Source of the DNA: Thalassolituus oleivorans MIL-1
GTDB taxonomy: Bacteria > Pseudomonadota > Gammaproteobacteria > Pseudomonadales > Oceanobacteraceae
Length of the DNA: 64,000 nt
Direction of reading: 5' to 3'
Assembly: GCF_000355675.1 (NCBI RefSeq)
Contig: NC_020888.1
Coordinates: forward strand, 2,649,501-2,713,500
The notes under the pieces are model-generated. The model was not told the origin of the DNA, searched no databases, and saw nothing but the letters and a program-made list of their open reading frames with translations. The position numbers and the translations under genes were made by a program. Within the stretch, counting starts at the first letter, position 1. The number at the start of each line of letters is the position of its first letter. Shown one piece after another: positions 9,500 through 18,611 of the stretch.

Positions 9500-12400
9500 C
9501 TACTTCTTCGAATTATTCATCGCTTCAAACTGCTGGGTAAGATAATCCAACGTGGTATTAATCGTTTGAATAATTGCATCATTGTAAGCGAACTGAGATT
9601 TCAAACGCGTTTCTTGTGCCGAAATCCTAGCTTCAAGCTTAGCGCGATCTTCATCAATCACGGCTAAATCATCTTCTAATGAATTCTGCTTTCCGGTCAG
9701 TAAACCATCTCTTGAATTCAAGAACCCATCCAAAATCGTTTTTAGCTGATCACCGAAACCCGAGATATAAGTAAGGCTTCCGCGCGCACCAACAGCACCA
9801 CCGGTCACTTTGATACGTAAACCCGACGCATCATCCACTGCACCACTGGCTTCTTTACCGCGTTCACCATCGCCGATACCTCGGGTAAAACCAAATACAT
9901 TCGAGGCTTCACCCGATATATCTGATATTTCAACCGAAGAATCGGAGCCGGTAGTATTAGAAATAATACCGAACTTATTATTAGCAAAAGACGTTGGATC
10001 ATCGGTGAACTCGACTTTTACTGATAGACCTTCATCTTTAAATGCGCTGGTTTCATTAATCGCAGTCTGTAATGCACTGGCCATGGCACTGCCCGAGATA
10101 TAAGTCGCAGGCTGATTGAGTGATACTTCAGCTTCAACACCATCGATTTTAATTTTGAAGGTGTTATTGGTTGCATCTAATGTAACCGGAGTCGAAAAGT
10201 CGGCTGCTTCTGCGCCGATATAAAAACCCGGCGAAGCTTTAACGTTACCATCGACAGCGCGTAAAAACTGACCCGATCCCGAAGCTTCAACACCATTAAT
10301 CTTACCGGCAACATCCTTACCCTTTGGTGCGGTAGGTGAGTAAACGCTCACATCTTGTAAACCCATGAAGGCTATAGCATCAGCATCTAGTTCAGTAAAA
10401 CCGATTTTAGTACCTTCACCACCAATTTGAATTGAGAAAGAACCTGTGTCATTTTCAACGTCATAATTATAATTAACAACGGGATCTAAATCGTAGCCAA
10501 AGGTACGGCTCTGAGAAATACCGACACCATCGTAGCCATTACTAACCGTCTCGGTACTGATACCTAAACTTGTCGCAGCAGTGCCACCCAAATTACTAAT
10601 ACTCAAGGTTGCGCCCGAACCAAAAGTACCGGCCGTTTTAACACCGTCTTTACTGTTACTCTCAAAATATAATTGGCCGCTATCATCAACCGCCGCGGTT
10701 ATATCACCAGCGGCAAATTGACCACTGGCAACCAATGCGGCATCAACCGCTTGTTGAATGACTGTTAAATTCGACTGCGCATCATTGCTTCCCGAAGTGC
10801 CATCGCCGTTCACATCAACCGCAAGATCAACACCATCAAGATTTAAGGTGAAGGTCGCATTTTGCGCAGGCTGGCTAAAATCGAAGCCCGTAGATATATC
10901 GGCAAAACTACTGCTTTTCGCGCCGCTGCCATCACTCACAACTTCAATAAATTCGTTATGCCCTGTCGCAACCGAGCTTAACTTCAAACCAGTACCATCA
11001 AGCGCAGCAGTAACAACACCGGCACCAAATGCCGTGTCTAGCGCAGCTTGAATATCAACAATATTATCGCCCGAGTCGGTATTAATCAGCACATCTTGCT
11101 CAACACCCGATACATTCAGACGAAAGCCTGCATTAGTGGTGGGGAAATCAATATTGGTACTTAGATCTCGCGTACCTGTCGACGTTTCTGCGCCTTTCAC
11201 TACACCCGCAAAATTGACGTCAGCACCAAGCGTAGCGGCTAATTGCGTTTGAATTTCGGCGGCTAAGTCATTACCCGTTAAATAAGTACCCGCAGTAATA
11301 GAAACAAAGGTATCGCTTTCAATCCCATCCACTTGAACTTTAAAATTCACGGCCGCCGGAAATTCTAAGCCAGGGTCTTTACCATTTGCCTGAACACCTT
11401 GGGTGCCATCTAACCCCAGAATAGTGTCTGAAGTCGTTGCACCGATACCGGTAATTTCAATCGATTTTGCTGCGCCAACGCCTGAAGTTTCGAATTGCAA
11501 ATAGCCATTATCATCAAATGAGGCAACCACCTGACCATTCAACGCCGTCGCATCAATCGCGGTTTGGATTGATTGCAAAGTATCTTTGCGATCGCCAAAG
11601 GTACCGTCGCCATTTAAATCAACACCTAGCGAACTTAGAGAGACATTAACTGCAACTGGCCCACCGCCGTCGACATTTAATGAGAAGGTGGCATTATTAG
11701 TCGCGAAATCAACGCCTTTATTGGCATCAACCGGACGCGTGCCAATCTGAGTACTCGCTCCCTGGCCTAAAAAGGCATCGGCATTCAGCGTGGTTAAATT
11801 GATGCCTTCATAAGTACCACTACCGAGTGTACTAAAGCCTAAGGTGTTAGCAGTATTTCCGCTAACCGAGGTGATAAACACCTGAGAGTCCGCGCCGTAT
11901 TTATTCGATGTAATCGCAAAGTTTTTATTCGTCGCACTGTAATCCACAGACACGGAATAGGCGGATTTAACTAAGGTTGAATCACTATTAATCTGTAACG
12001 CTATTTCGCGTGCAAGATCTTCACCAGTGGCATAGTCACCGCTGGTTAAAGTAACGCTAGCATTCTTACCATTAACATTAATTCCAAAGCTATTATTGCT
12101 CTCGTCAATGGTTACTGGCGAAGCAAAATCTAATAAAGCTAATTTACCCGATTCGTATTTAGCCTGAGTCGCTACTTGAGTAATCTCAACATCATAGGTA
12201 CCCGGCTTAGAATTAATCGAATCGTTTACATAGGTAATTTGGCCATCCGTCGTTGACCCCGACTTAGCTAGAATACTCACAATGGATGAACGTTCAGCCG
12301 TCATTGCGGTTTTAAATATGGACTGATCAAATTCTAACAAGAAGTTATTGTTCTTGTCGGTATTCACACCCAGCTCAGTTAACGAGCGATACGCCGTGCC

Positions 12401-13453
12401 GGTTAAGCCTTCAATCGGCTGCGAAATCATCGCGCGAATTTGATTTTGAATGGTGCGCATGGTCGAATCGCCTAACAGTAAACCGGCTTGCTGTTTATCA
12501 GCATCGTAGCTCGATAAGTCATCGGCAAACTGCTTCAACTCATTATACGAATCAACAAAACGCTGAATATTCTCAGCCAATGTATCCGAATCAGCTTCAA
12601 CCGTTACGTTAACAGTATTACCAACATCAGCGCCTTTCAGATTAATCGTAACGCCTTTAATTACTTCGTTAATGGCATTACTGCTGCGCGTGATGGTCAG
12701 ACCATTAACACTGATCTGTGCGTCCTCACCTTTGCTGGTTTGCTCTAAGTTACCCGAACCATTTTGCTGTTCGTTAAAGGCTAAAGCAGACAAGCCAGAA
12801 TTAAGTAAGTTACCGCTACTGTCTTTAGCCACAATGCGCATGGCATTTTCTTCACCGGTGGCGGTGGAACTCATTAACAAGCGATAGCCATTACCATCAT
12901 TAATGATTGAAGCGCTAACGCCCATATTGGCGTTATTGATGGCGTCGCGAATACCACTTAAGGTACGGTTCGATTCGTCGATCACTAGCGTTTTACTTGG
13001 CGTCGAGGTATTAGCTGTTTGGCTAACGAAATCACCATTGGTGTCGTAGGTGATATCACCAAAACTAAAGGTTAACGACCCAGTACCCACCACCTCATCA
13101 AAGCTAGTGTAAGTGCCCGTCGCCAACGAATGCGACTTCGCCGTATTTAATACGTCAATATTGTATGAACCAGGGTCAGCCAAGCTGGATGTCGTGACCG
13201 TTAATAAATCTTCATTAGATGAGGTGGCCTTTGTCGCGCCAGCTTCACTTGGGCTCGCCAAGGTATTAACCGAAGCCTGCATAGTCGACATCAACGACTT
13301 AATTTCGCCATAAGCAGTGATTTTCGCTTCCACTAACTCCTGACGATTATTCAGCCGTAACTCTCCGCCCTCTTTCTCAGCGGTGATGATTTTATCAACC
13401 AGATCCGTGGTCAGTACCCCTGAACCCAGTCCGAGTGACTCAATCGATGCCAT
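9500..13453 (-). CDS. fliD: Giant flagellar cap protein FliD (hook-associated protein 2)
   Basis: FliD caps the filament tip and helps flagellin fold into place after export. The N-terminal FliD domain is clear (MASIESLGLGSGVLTTDLVDKII), as is the C-terminal domain with coiled-coil helices ending in FEAMNNSKK. At 1317 residues it is nearly three times the usual 450-480. The extra length (roughly residues 400-1200) is a chain of diverged modules of about 100 residues. Each runs NN-F-I-DG, then a YATGEDLAREI-like or TLQSIQTAID-like helix, then a strand-rich segment ending near S-LGF. GAGGTGAG precedes the ATG. A terminator sits between flaG and this gene, so it may have its own promoter. Confidence 0.93.
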   Translation of the reverse strand: MASIESLGLGSGVLTTDLVDKIITAEKEGGELRLNNRQELVEAKITAYGEIKSLMSTMQASVNTLASPSEAGATKATSSNEDLLTVTTSSLADPGSYNIDVLNTAKSHSLATGTYTSFDEVVGTGSLTFSFGDITYDTNGDFVSQTANTSTPSKTLVIDESNRTLSGIRDAINNANMGVSASIINDGNGYRLLMSSTATGEENAMRIVAKDSSGNLLNSGLSALAFNEQQNGSGNLEQTSKGEDAQISVNGLTITRSSNAINEVIKGVTINLKGADVGNTVNVTVEADSDTLAENIQRFVDSYNELKQFADDLSSYDADKQQAGLLLGDSTMRTIQNQIRAMISQPIEGLTGTAYRSLTELGVNTDKNNNFLLEFDQSIFKTAMTAERSSIVSILAKSGSTTDGQITYVNDSINSKPGTYDVEITQVATQAKYESGKLALLDFASPVTIDESNNSFGINVNGKNASVTLTSGDYATGEDLAREIALQINSDSTLVKSAYSVSVDYSATNKNFAITSNKYGADSQVFITSVSGNTANTLGFSTLGSGTYEGINLTTLNADAFLGQGASTQIGTRPVDANKGVDFATNNATFSLNVDGGGPVAVNVSLSSLGVDLNGDGTFGDRKDTLQSIQTAIDATALNGQVVASFDDNGYLQFETSGVGAAKSIEITGIGATTSDTILGLDGTQGVQANGKDPGLEFPAAVNFKVQVDGIESDTFVSITAGTYLTGNDLAAEIQTQLAATLGADVNFAGVVKGAETSTGTRDLSTNIDFPTTNAGFRLNVSGVEQDVLINTDSGDNIVDIQAALDTAFGAGVVTAALDGTGLKLSSVATGHNEFIEVVSDGSGAKSSSFADISTGFDFSQPAQNATFTLNLDGVDLAVDVNGDGTSGSNDAQSNLTVIQQAVDAALVASGQFAAGDITAAVDDSGQLYFESNSKDGVKTAGTFGSGATLSISNLGGTAATSLGISTETVSNGYDGVGISQSRTFGYDLDPVVNYNYDVENDTGSFSIQIGGEGTKIGFTELDADAIAFMGLQDVSVYSPTAPKGKDVAGKINGVEASGSGQFLRAVDGNVKASPGFYIGAEAADFSTPVTLDATNNTFKIKIDGVEAEVSLNQPATYISGSAMASALQTAINETSAFKDEGLSVKVEFTDDPTSFANNKFGIISNTTGSDSSVEISDISGEASNVFGFTRGIGDGERGKEASGAVDDASGLRIKVTGGAVGARGSLTYISGFGDQLKTILDGFLNSRDGLLTGKQNSLEDDLAVIDEDRAKLEARISAQETRLKSQFAYNDAIIQTINTTLDYLTQQFEAMNNSKK

Positions 13454-13510
13454 GTCTCACCTCAACGCCTTATCAGGCTGTTAAAACACTGTCTGCTAAA
13501 AGTAGCAGGC

Positions 13511-13553
13511 AAAAAAAAACCTACATTGTCCTTATCGGCCAATGCAGGTTTTT
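13511..13553 (-). terminator. Terminator between flaG and fliD
   Basis: An 11-base-pair stem (AACCTGCATTG / CAATGTAGGTT, one G-U pair) with an 11-base loop is followed by nine T residues on the minus strand. It begins 24 bases past the flaG stop, so fliC-flaG transcripts should mostly end before fliD. Confidence 0.85.
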
Positions 13554-13558
13554 CTGTA
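13532..13558 (-). promoter_or_regulatory. Candidate sigma-28 (FliA) promoter of fliD
   Basis: The minus strand carries GCCGATAA, an exact match to the FliA -10 consensus, with TACAGAAA eleven bases upstream as a poor -35 (4 of 8 against TAAAGTTT). Unusually, the -10 lies in the loop of the flaG terminator. The weak -35 keeps this tentative. Confidence 0.35.
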
Positions 13559-13576
13559 GAGCTGTTTACTCTACCG

Positions 13577-13960
13577 TTACACTTGCGCACTGAATAACAA
13601 AGATGGTTCCTCATCATTCAATTTCTGCGCCAGCTCTAGTGCTAGTTCGCCGGGGATCTGCCGAATCAACTCAGAAGATGCCCTGTCGTACACACTAATC
13701 ACTGTTCTACCGCTAGCTTCATCCAATTTAAAGTCCAAAGTACGCTCGGTTTGCTGAACATATTCATTAATCCGAGAGACTGCTTCCTTCACTTGATCGT
13801 TGCTTACAACACTTAGCTCTGAAGTCGCTTGTGGCAATTCTTTGCCGCCTTCTTTACCGCTGTAGGCGGTAATCGCTTCTTCTTGGCTTCGTTTACCATT
13901 AATAGATGGTGTAGTTGCTTTATTAGCACTATCCATCGAATTCATTCTCAGCTCATTCAT
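13577..13960 (-). CDS. flaG: FlaG family flagellar protein
   Basis: A 127-residue protein with a variable, polar N-terminal half and the conserved FlaG C-terminal domain: VNEYVQQ-like helix (INEYVQQTERTLDFKLDE), a strand with VISVYDRASSELIRQIP, and a final helix GELALELAQKL. In Pseudomonas and Vibrio, FlaG sits between fliC and fliD and affects filament length; its mechanism is not settled. GAGGTGAG lies two bases ahead of the ATG, the same ribosome site as fliD. It is 63 bp downstream of flagellin and probably co-transcribed from the fliC sigma-28 promoter. Confidence 0.9.
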   Translation of the reverse strand: MNELRMNSMDSANKATTPSINGKRSQEEAITAYSGKEGGKELPQATSELSVVSNDQVKEAVSRINEYVQQTERTLDFKLDEASGRTVISVYDRASSELIRQIPGELALELAQKLNDEEPSLLFSAQV

Positions 13961-13990
13961 AACTCACCTCACTGGTATCAGAGTCAGCTC

Positions 13991-14012
13991 GGGTAAGCCC
14001 TAAGGCCTACCC
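13991..14012. other. Hairpin between fliC and flaG
   Basis: GGGTA-A-GCC and GGC-C-TACCC can pair around a CTAA loop, directly after the fliC stop. No T-run follows on the minus strand. It looks more like an attenuating or mRNA-stabilising hairpin behind flagellin than a strong terminator. Confidence 0.45.
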
Positions 14013-14023
14013 TATTCCGTCTA

Positions 14024-17000
14024 TTAACCCAGTAGAGACAGAACTTGCTGGCCAGCTGCGTTAGCCTGAGCTAGAACCGAAATACCGGCCTGCTGAAGCA
14101 CCTGAGTACGAGATAGCTCTGCGGTTTCTGCCGCGAAGTCAGCATCTTGGATTCGAGAGTTCGCTGAGTTCAAGTTCTCAGAGGTAACTTGAAGGTTGCT
14201 TACTGTTGATTCCAAGCGGTTCTGAATCGCACCGAGATCCGCACGTTGGCTAGCGACCTGGCCAATGGCGTTGTCGATTGCAGTGATTGCAGACGTTGCA
14301 CCTTCGAAGGTAGAGATGTCGATATCAGATAGGAACTGACCATCTTCACCACCACCGTAAGTACCAGTCTTCAAGCCCAGAGCATCCAACTCGCCATTAC
14401 CGTTAGCGCCACCTTCTAGCGTGAATTCACTCGCAGAAGACAGTTTCACAGTACCGTAAGTGGTTTCATAAGCCGCACCTTCAGCAGATACCGCACCACC
14501 AGCAGAAGCTGCGCCGAAAGTCGCCTCACCGATACCATCAACCGCAGCATCCAAGCCCATCACCGCACCAATTGAAGCATCCGCACCTGACTTATCGTCA
14601 ATCGCGATCGAAACGTTACGACCATCCGCTGCAGTCAAGGTTAACGACACACCGTTGTCTGTCGCGGTAATACCTGTCTTACCTGCGTTCTGGTTGATCA
14701 AGTTCAACGCATCGGCACGAGCACGGTCACTATCTAACGTGCCAGAGCCATCGTTCTGTAAGGTTACAGTACCCACTTCAACACCGTTGATGTAGATGCC
14801 CGCTTGATCACCTTCTTCGAACTGAGTGAGATCAACGTTAGTTCCGTCACCACCAACCACTTCGGTAGCATTGACTTCAGCAGTCACACCGGTTTCAGCA
14901 GAAACCTTATTGATTGCCGCAGCAACTGCAATGGCAGACTGTGATTTCTCAGAAGACAAGATCTTAGAGCCATCTGAAGATACAGTAGCAGATGCTTTAT
15001 CAGAACCTACATCAGCTGCACCAATGGTCACACCGTTAACTAACAAGTCACCATCTTGCAGACCGTTAACACCGGTATAGTCAGAAGAAGCTGAACTACC
15101 ACTGTATAGTTCACCACCTACATCAGGGTCAGCTAGTGCAACAGTGACATCCTGACCATCTTCAGAGAAGAACTTCAATTCACCGGATAGATTCTTGCTT
15201 ACAGAGCTAGCAAATTCATCAGTACCGGCAACATAAGCACCACTGGCGTCTGTATCTAGAGCAACACCACGACCTTGCGCATCAGTTTGAATCGTTACTT
15301 CAGTAGCAGAGAAGTTACGAATCTGCAGAGCTAGATTACCGTCAGCATCCAAAGACGCTGACACGTCGATGTTTTGTGCAGAGAAATCAGTTTTATTGAT
15401 GTCGTCTGCCAACGTCGCTAGATCACCCGCAGCGCCAGAAACACTGACACTCACACCGGCAATTAATAACTGATCACCAGACTCAAGTGTTGAATCAACG
15501 GCTGACAGATTGATCTCTTCGTACGCTTTAACACCGTTATCGGCAACGTTAATTGCGTTAGCGATATCAGCAACTGTAGAGTTAGCAGCGATTGTTGAAG
15601 TCACTGGAGCAGCATCACCAACAGTCACACTCAACTGATTCTCACCAGAAGTAGACAGAGCCGCAGAGCCATCGGTAGAGATTGTCGCTGAACCATCGGC
15701 GAACAACTCACCGTTAGATGCACCGCCCGCTTCAGTACCGGTAATGCTCACGCTGTTAGCAGGAGTCGATGCAGAAAACTCTAGGCTACCTTGCAAAGTC
15801 AACGCAGTGTTAGTAACGGATATAGCACCAGCTGAGTCTGTAGCTGTCAGACTAGTCGTACCAGCATCACTCACGATGGTTTGACCTGTGCCCGACTGAG
15901 TATCATCTAACACAGTGATATTGATACTGGCTTTATCGAAACTTAGCTCAGCAGTAACCGTTACACCGGCGGTATAACCAGTAGAAGAGTTAATAGACTC
16001 GGCTAGGGCAGTTAAACGATCTGCAGTCGCGGTAGGACCAGTGAAGCTATCAGAAGACGCTAAGGCGATCGTCGCACCAGCGAACGTCAAAGAACCAGCG
16101 GTGCTAGCCGCAGTCGCATAATCACTTACCGAGAATTCAATGCGTTCTGATACGTCTACACCTGATACGCCATCTAAGGTCGCAGCTGCTTGAGCCGTTG
16201 TTTGACCCGCCGCTACCTGTGCAGTATTCACCGTACCCGCGTCGTCTACTGCAAATTCAGTAGCAGCAGTAGTGGTTTCTGCCGTAGCAATCAAACGATT
16301 AGCAAAACTACCGCCGCTGAATGCAGCTGTAGTGTCATCCGTACGCTCGACAGCATTCGTCAAAGAACCACCAGAGATAGTAGAAGCAACACTGCTATCA
16401 GTAACTTTCGCTGATACAGAAGACGCTACTGCTCGATCATAAGAACCAGCAGTTAAACCAGCATTCGCCAAATCACCACGGCCAGTACCGTTACCACCAG
16501 AAATGTCGATAGACTTTTGATCACCATCAGCAATCAGAGTGTAACCGCCTTCGTAAGTGTTGCTGTAAACGGTACCTGAACCACCGTTGTCCGCACCACC
16601 TGCCAAGCCAGTCGCAGAAGCAAATGTATCTGCAGTGATAGAGCTTAAATCAGCAGTATCAAAGGTCAAAGTAATGTTACGACCGTCATCTGCAACTAGG
16701 TTGACACCCGTTGATGCAGAATCCGTATCAACTGCTTTTACGCCCGTTTGATCGGATACAGCGTTAATCGCTTGAGAGATCGCAGCACGAGTCTGTGCGG
16801 CATCCGTTGTAGTCGAGAAAGAAATATCGACGCCGTTCAGAGTGAAAGTACCTGAACCGGCTACCGCCGACATCTCGCTACCGCCAGCAACGTTTTGGTT
16901 AACCTGAGCGGTTACACCAGTTTCGCTGCTGTAGCGGTTGATGGCTTCAGCTTTAGAAATTGCAGAAGCAGAGTTATTGGCAACAGACGAAGTATCGTCT

Positions 17001-17608
17001 TCTGCACGAGAGGCTGCGATGGCTACACCGTTGATCACTAAATCGCCGTTTTCTAAGGCGTTATCAGTACCGCGAGCACTTAAACCAGACTGAGAAGAAG
17101 AACCCAGCTTATTAGAAGTCAACTCAGCGATAGAAACGTCTACGGTTTGACCCGCGTTAGCGCCAACTTGGAAAGTAGCAGAGAAAGAACCATCCAACAG
17201 TTTACGACCGTTGAAGTCAGTCTCTTCAGAAGTACGAGTGATCTCAGCTACTAGCTGATCAACTTCCGCCTGTAGTGCGTCACGGTCGACGTCAGAGTTC
17301 GTCGCGTTAGCAGACTGAACCGCCAATTCACGAACACGCTGTAAGTTTTCGTTGATTGAACCCAACGCACCTTCAGCTGTTTGCGCTAGAGCGATACCGT
17401 CACCCGCGTTACGAACCGCAACGTTCAGACCTTTAATCTGAGAGGTAAAACGAGTAGAAATCGCTAAGCCCGCCGCGTCATCTTTTGCGCTGTTAATACG
17501 CAGACCAGAAGAAAGACGTTGCAGAGCCTGTTGGTTAGAGGACTGTGATTTGTCCAAGTTACGTTGAGCGTTCAACGAGGCAATGTTGGTATTAATAATT
17601 TGTGGCAT
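14024..17608 (-). CDS. fliC: Giant flagellin FliC
   Basis: A 1194-residue flagellin; most are 270-550. The conserved N-terminal D0/D1 region (MPQIINTNIASLNAQRNLDK to NGRKLLDGSF, about 1-155) and C-terminal D1/D0 region (last ~100 residues, ending AGQQVLSLLG) are intact. Between them about 900 residues of low-aromatic, Ala/Ser/Thr/Asp-rich sequence would form enlarged outer domains. Two segments resemble each other: GDLVINGVAI ... INRYSSETGVTAQVN ... DGRNITLTFD early, and GDLLVNGVTI ... INKVSAETGVTAEVN ... DGRNVSIAID late, each a Flagellin_IN-type module. Start at 17608 is set by AGGAG and by the sigma-28 promoter, which starts transcription downstream of the longer reading at 17683. Confidence 0.96.
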   Translation of the reverse strand: MPQIINTNIASLNAQRNLDKSQSSNQQALQRLSSGLRINSAKDDAAGLAISTRFTSQIKGLNVAVRNAGDGIALAQTAEGALGSINENLQRVRELAVQSANATNSDVDRDALQAEVDQLVAEITRTSEETDFNGRKLLDGSFSATFQVGANAGQTVDVSIAELTSNKLGSSSQSGLSARGTDNALENGDLVINGVAIAASRAEDDTSSVANNSASAISKAEAINRYSSETGVTAQVNQNVAGGSEMSAVAGSGTFTLNGVDISFSTTTDAAQTRAAISQAINAVSDQTGVKAVDTDSASTGVNLVADDGRNITLTFDTADLSSITADTFASATGLAGGADNGGSGTVYSNTYEGGYTLIADGDQKSIDISGGNGTGRGDLANAGLTAGSYDRAVASSVSAKVTDSSVASTISGGSLTNAVERTDDTTAAFSGGSFANRLIATAETTTAATEFAVDDAGTVNTAQVAAGQTTAQAAATLDGVSGVDVSERIEFSVSDYATAASTAGSLTFAGATIALASSDSFTGPTATADRLTALAESINSSTGYTAGVTVTAELSFDKASINITVLDDTQSGTGQTIVSDAGTTSLTATDSAGAISVTNTALTLQGSLEFSASTPANSVSITGTEAGGASNGELFADGSATISTDGSAALSTSGENQLSVTVGDAAPVTSTIAANSTVADIANAINVADNGVKAYEEINLSAVDSTLESGDQLLIAGVSVSVSGAAGDLATLADDINKTDFSAQNIDVSASLDADGNLALQIRNFSATEVTIQTDAQGRGVALDTDASGAYVAGTDEFASSVSKNLSGELKFFSEDGQDVTVALADPDVGGELYSGSSASSDYTGVNGLQDGDLLVNGVTIGAADVGSDKASATVSSDGSKILSSEKSQSAIAVAAAINKVSAETGVTAEVNATEVVGGDGTNVDLTQFEEGDQAGIYINGVEVGTVTLQNDGSGTLDSDRARADALNLINQNAGKTGITATDNGVSLTLTAADGRNVSIAIDDKSGADASIGAVMGLDAAVDGIGEATFGAASAGGAVSAEGAAYETTYGTVKLSSASEFTLEGGANGNGELDALGLKTGTYGGGEDGQFLSDIDISTFEGATSAITAIDNAIGQVASQRADLGAIQNRLESTVSNLQVTSENLNSANSRIQDADFAAETAELSRTQVLQQAGISVLAQANAAGQQVLSLLG

Positions 17609-17688
17609 GGTAGTTCTCCTGTACCTGCTTAAGGAGCCGGCATCTATATCAGATGCTATTCGTGCTCCACCAGACTTTGTCATAGGGG

Positions 17689-17715
17689 TTAACGGCGCAA
17701 TATTTAGGTTCTTTA
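17689..17715 (-). promoter_or_regulatory. Sigma-28 (FliA) promoter of fliC
   Basis: TAAAGAAC, eleven bases, then GCCGTTAA on the minus strand fit the FliA consensus TAAAGTTT-N11-GCCGATAA with the exact spacing and 7 of 8 matches in the -10. Transcription would begin near 17680, giving a leader of about 70 bases ahead of the flagellin ATG. Confidence 0.85.
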
Positions 17716-17857
17716 GATATTTTTTTTAGAAGATTGCAGCGAAGGTATGACAGGTACGACGAGGAGTATTATTAGGGGTTACAAATCTTTGATTTTTAAG
17801 GAAAAGTTTTTTTGACGCAGAGAGAAATTAAGTCTAAAAATTATTGTTACAGATTGT

Positions 17858-17950
17858 GTAGGAGCGATTCAACGAACGTTTTTTGTTCGTAGTCGCGATT
17901 AATAATCGGCACTGCTCGCTTCGCTCCCTGAGTACCTCCTACAACCTCCT
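17858..17950. repeat. GTAGGAG-type composite repeat
   Basis: One full composite unit: GTAGGAGCGATTCAACGAACG, a T-run, TTCGTAGTCGCGA, then CGGCACTGCTCGCTTCGCTCC and GAGTACCTCCTAC. It separates the flagellin promoter region from the exopolysaccharide operon and, through its hairpins, may end transcripts of the latter. Confidence 0.85.
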
Positions 17951-17969
17951 ACAGCTACCTGACTACTTC

Positions 17970-18611
17970 CTACCGGCAGAGCCTTTTCACTTGGTTCCAC
18001 GGCAGGCGCGTGCAGAGGGTGTTGCGGAGGTTATTTTTCACAGCAAAATCGTATAAATACTTGCGAGTATTGTGATTAGAACTCGCAATGCGGTTAACAG
18101 CCCAGGTTTGCTGGTCTGGTGTGAGTTTGTGCCAAGATAGGATAACAATCTCTAAGGTATTACGATCAATGCCACGTTCGTTCGGCGCAAGAGTCATTAA
18201 CGTATTAATACGCGCTTGAAGCACTTCAGCAGGCGAACCTAGCAAATATTCAACATCGAGTGCCCCCACATGATAATAAGGCCACAACGGACGTTCTTCT
18301 TGGGCCGCTTGCCAATGCACTAATGCTTGCTGCAAATCCTCTTGCCACTCGTCTTGCCCTTTTAATAAAGCACGAGCACGCAAAAATCTTGCTAATGCAG
18401 CATCAACTTCGGGATTATTAAAATTCAGTGAATTAGCTAATTGCAGATAGGCATTATCGTCTAGCGTCACTTCTTGGTCGGAACCAATCGCCAATAGCGT
18501 TGATACCAAACCAAGATGCGCCGCCAATAAAGCAGGTACTAACAGCAACCACCACGACTGGCGAACCAGTCGTGAACCTAGGCTAGCTTTGTTCTGTGGT
18601 TGTGTAGCCAT
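17970..18611 (-). CDS. Membrane-anchored protein at the end of the exopolysaccharide operon
   Basis: A 213-residue protein of unknown function. After a short cytoplasmic segment, one hydrophobic stretch (about 20-42, WWLLLVPALLAAHLGLV) would anchor it, leaving a soluble helical domain outside the cytoplasmic membrane; helices of TPR type are possible (NSLNFNNPEVDAALARFLRAR). The ATG at 18611 lies inside the end of the upstream kinase gene (29-base overlap), indicating translational coupling and a job in polymer assembly. Its TAG stop is the TAG of a GTAGGA motif at the edge of the downstream repeat zone. Confidence 0.75.
   Translation of the reverse strand: MATQPQNKASLGSRLVRQSWWLLLVPALLAAHLGLVSTLLAIGSDQEVTLDDNAYLQLANSLNFNNPEVDAALARFLRARALLKGQDEWQEDLQQALVHWQAAQEERPLWPYYHVGALDVEYLLGSPAEVLQARINTLMTLAPNERGIDRNTLEIVILSWHKLTPDQQTWAVNRIASSNHNTRKYLYDFAVKNNLRNTLCTRLPWNQVKRLCR

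Noticed and set aside
10758-11051. Open frames antisense to fliD, fliC and other long genes
   Set aside because: They are shadows of long, compositionally biased genes on the minus strand, without ribosome sites or recognisable domains.
17641-17683. Flagellin starting at 17683
   Set aside because: The sigma-28 promoter places the transcript start near 17680, and the conserved flagellin N-terminus begins at 17608 with a good ribosome site.
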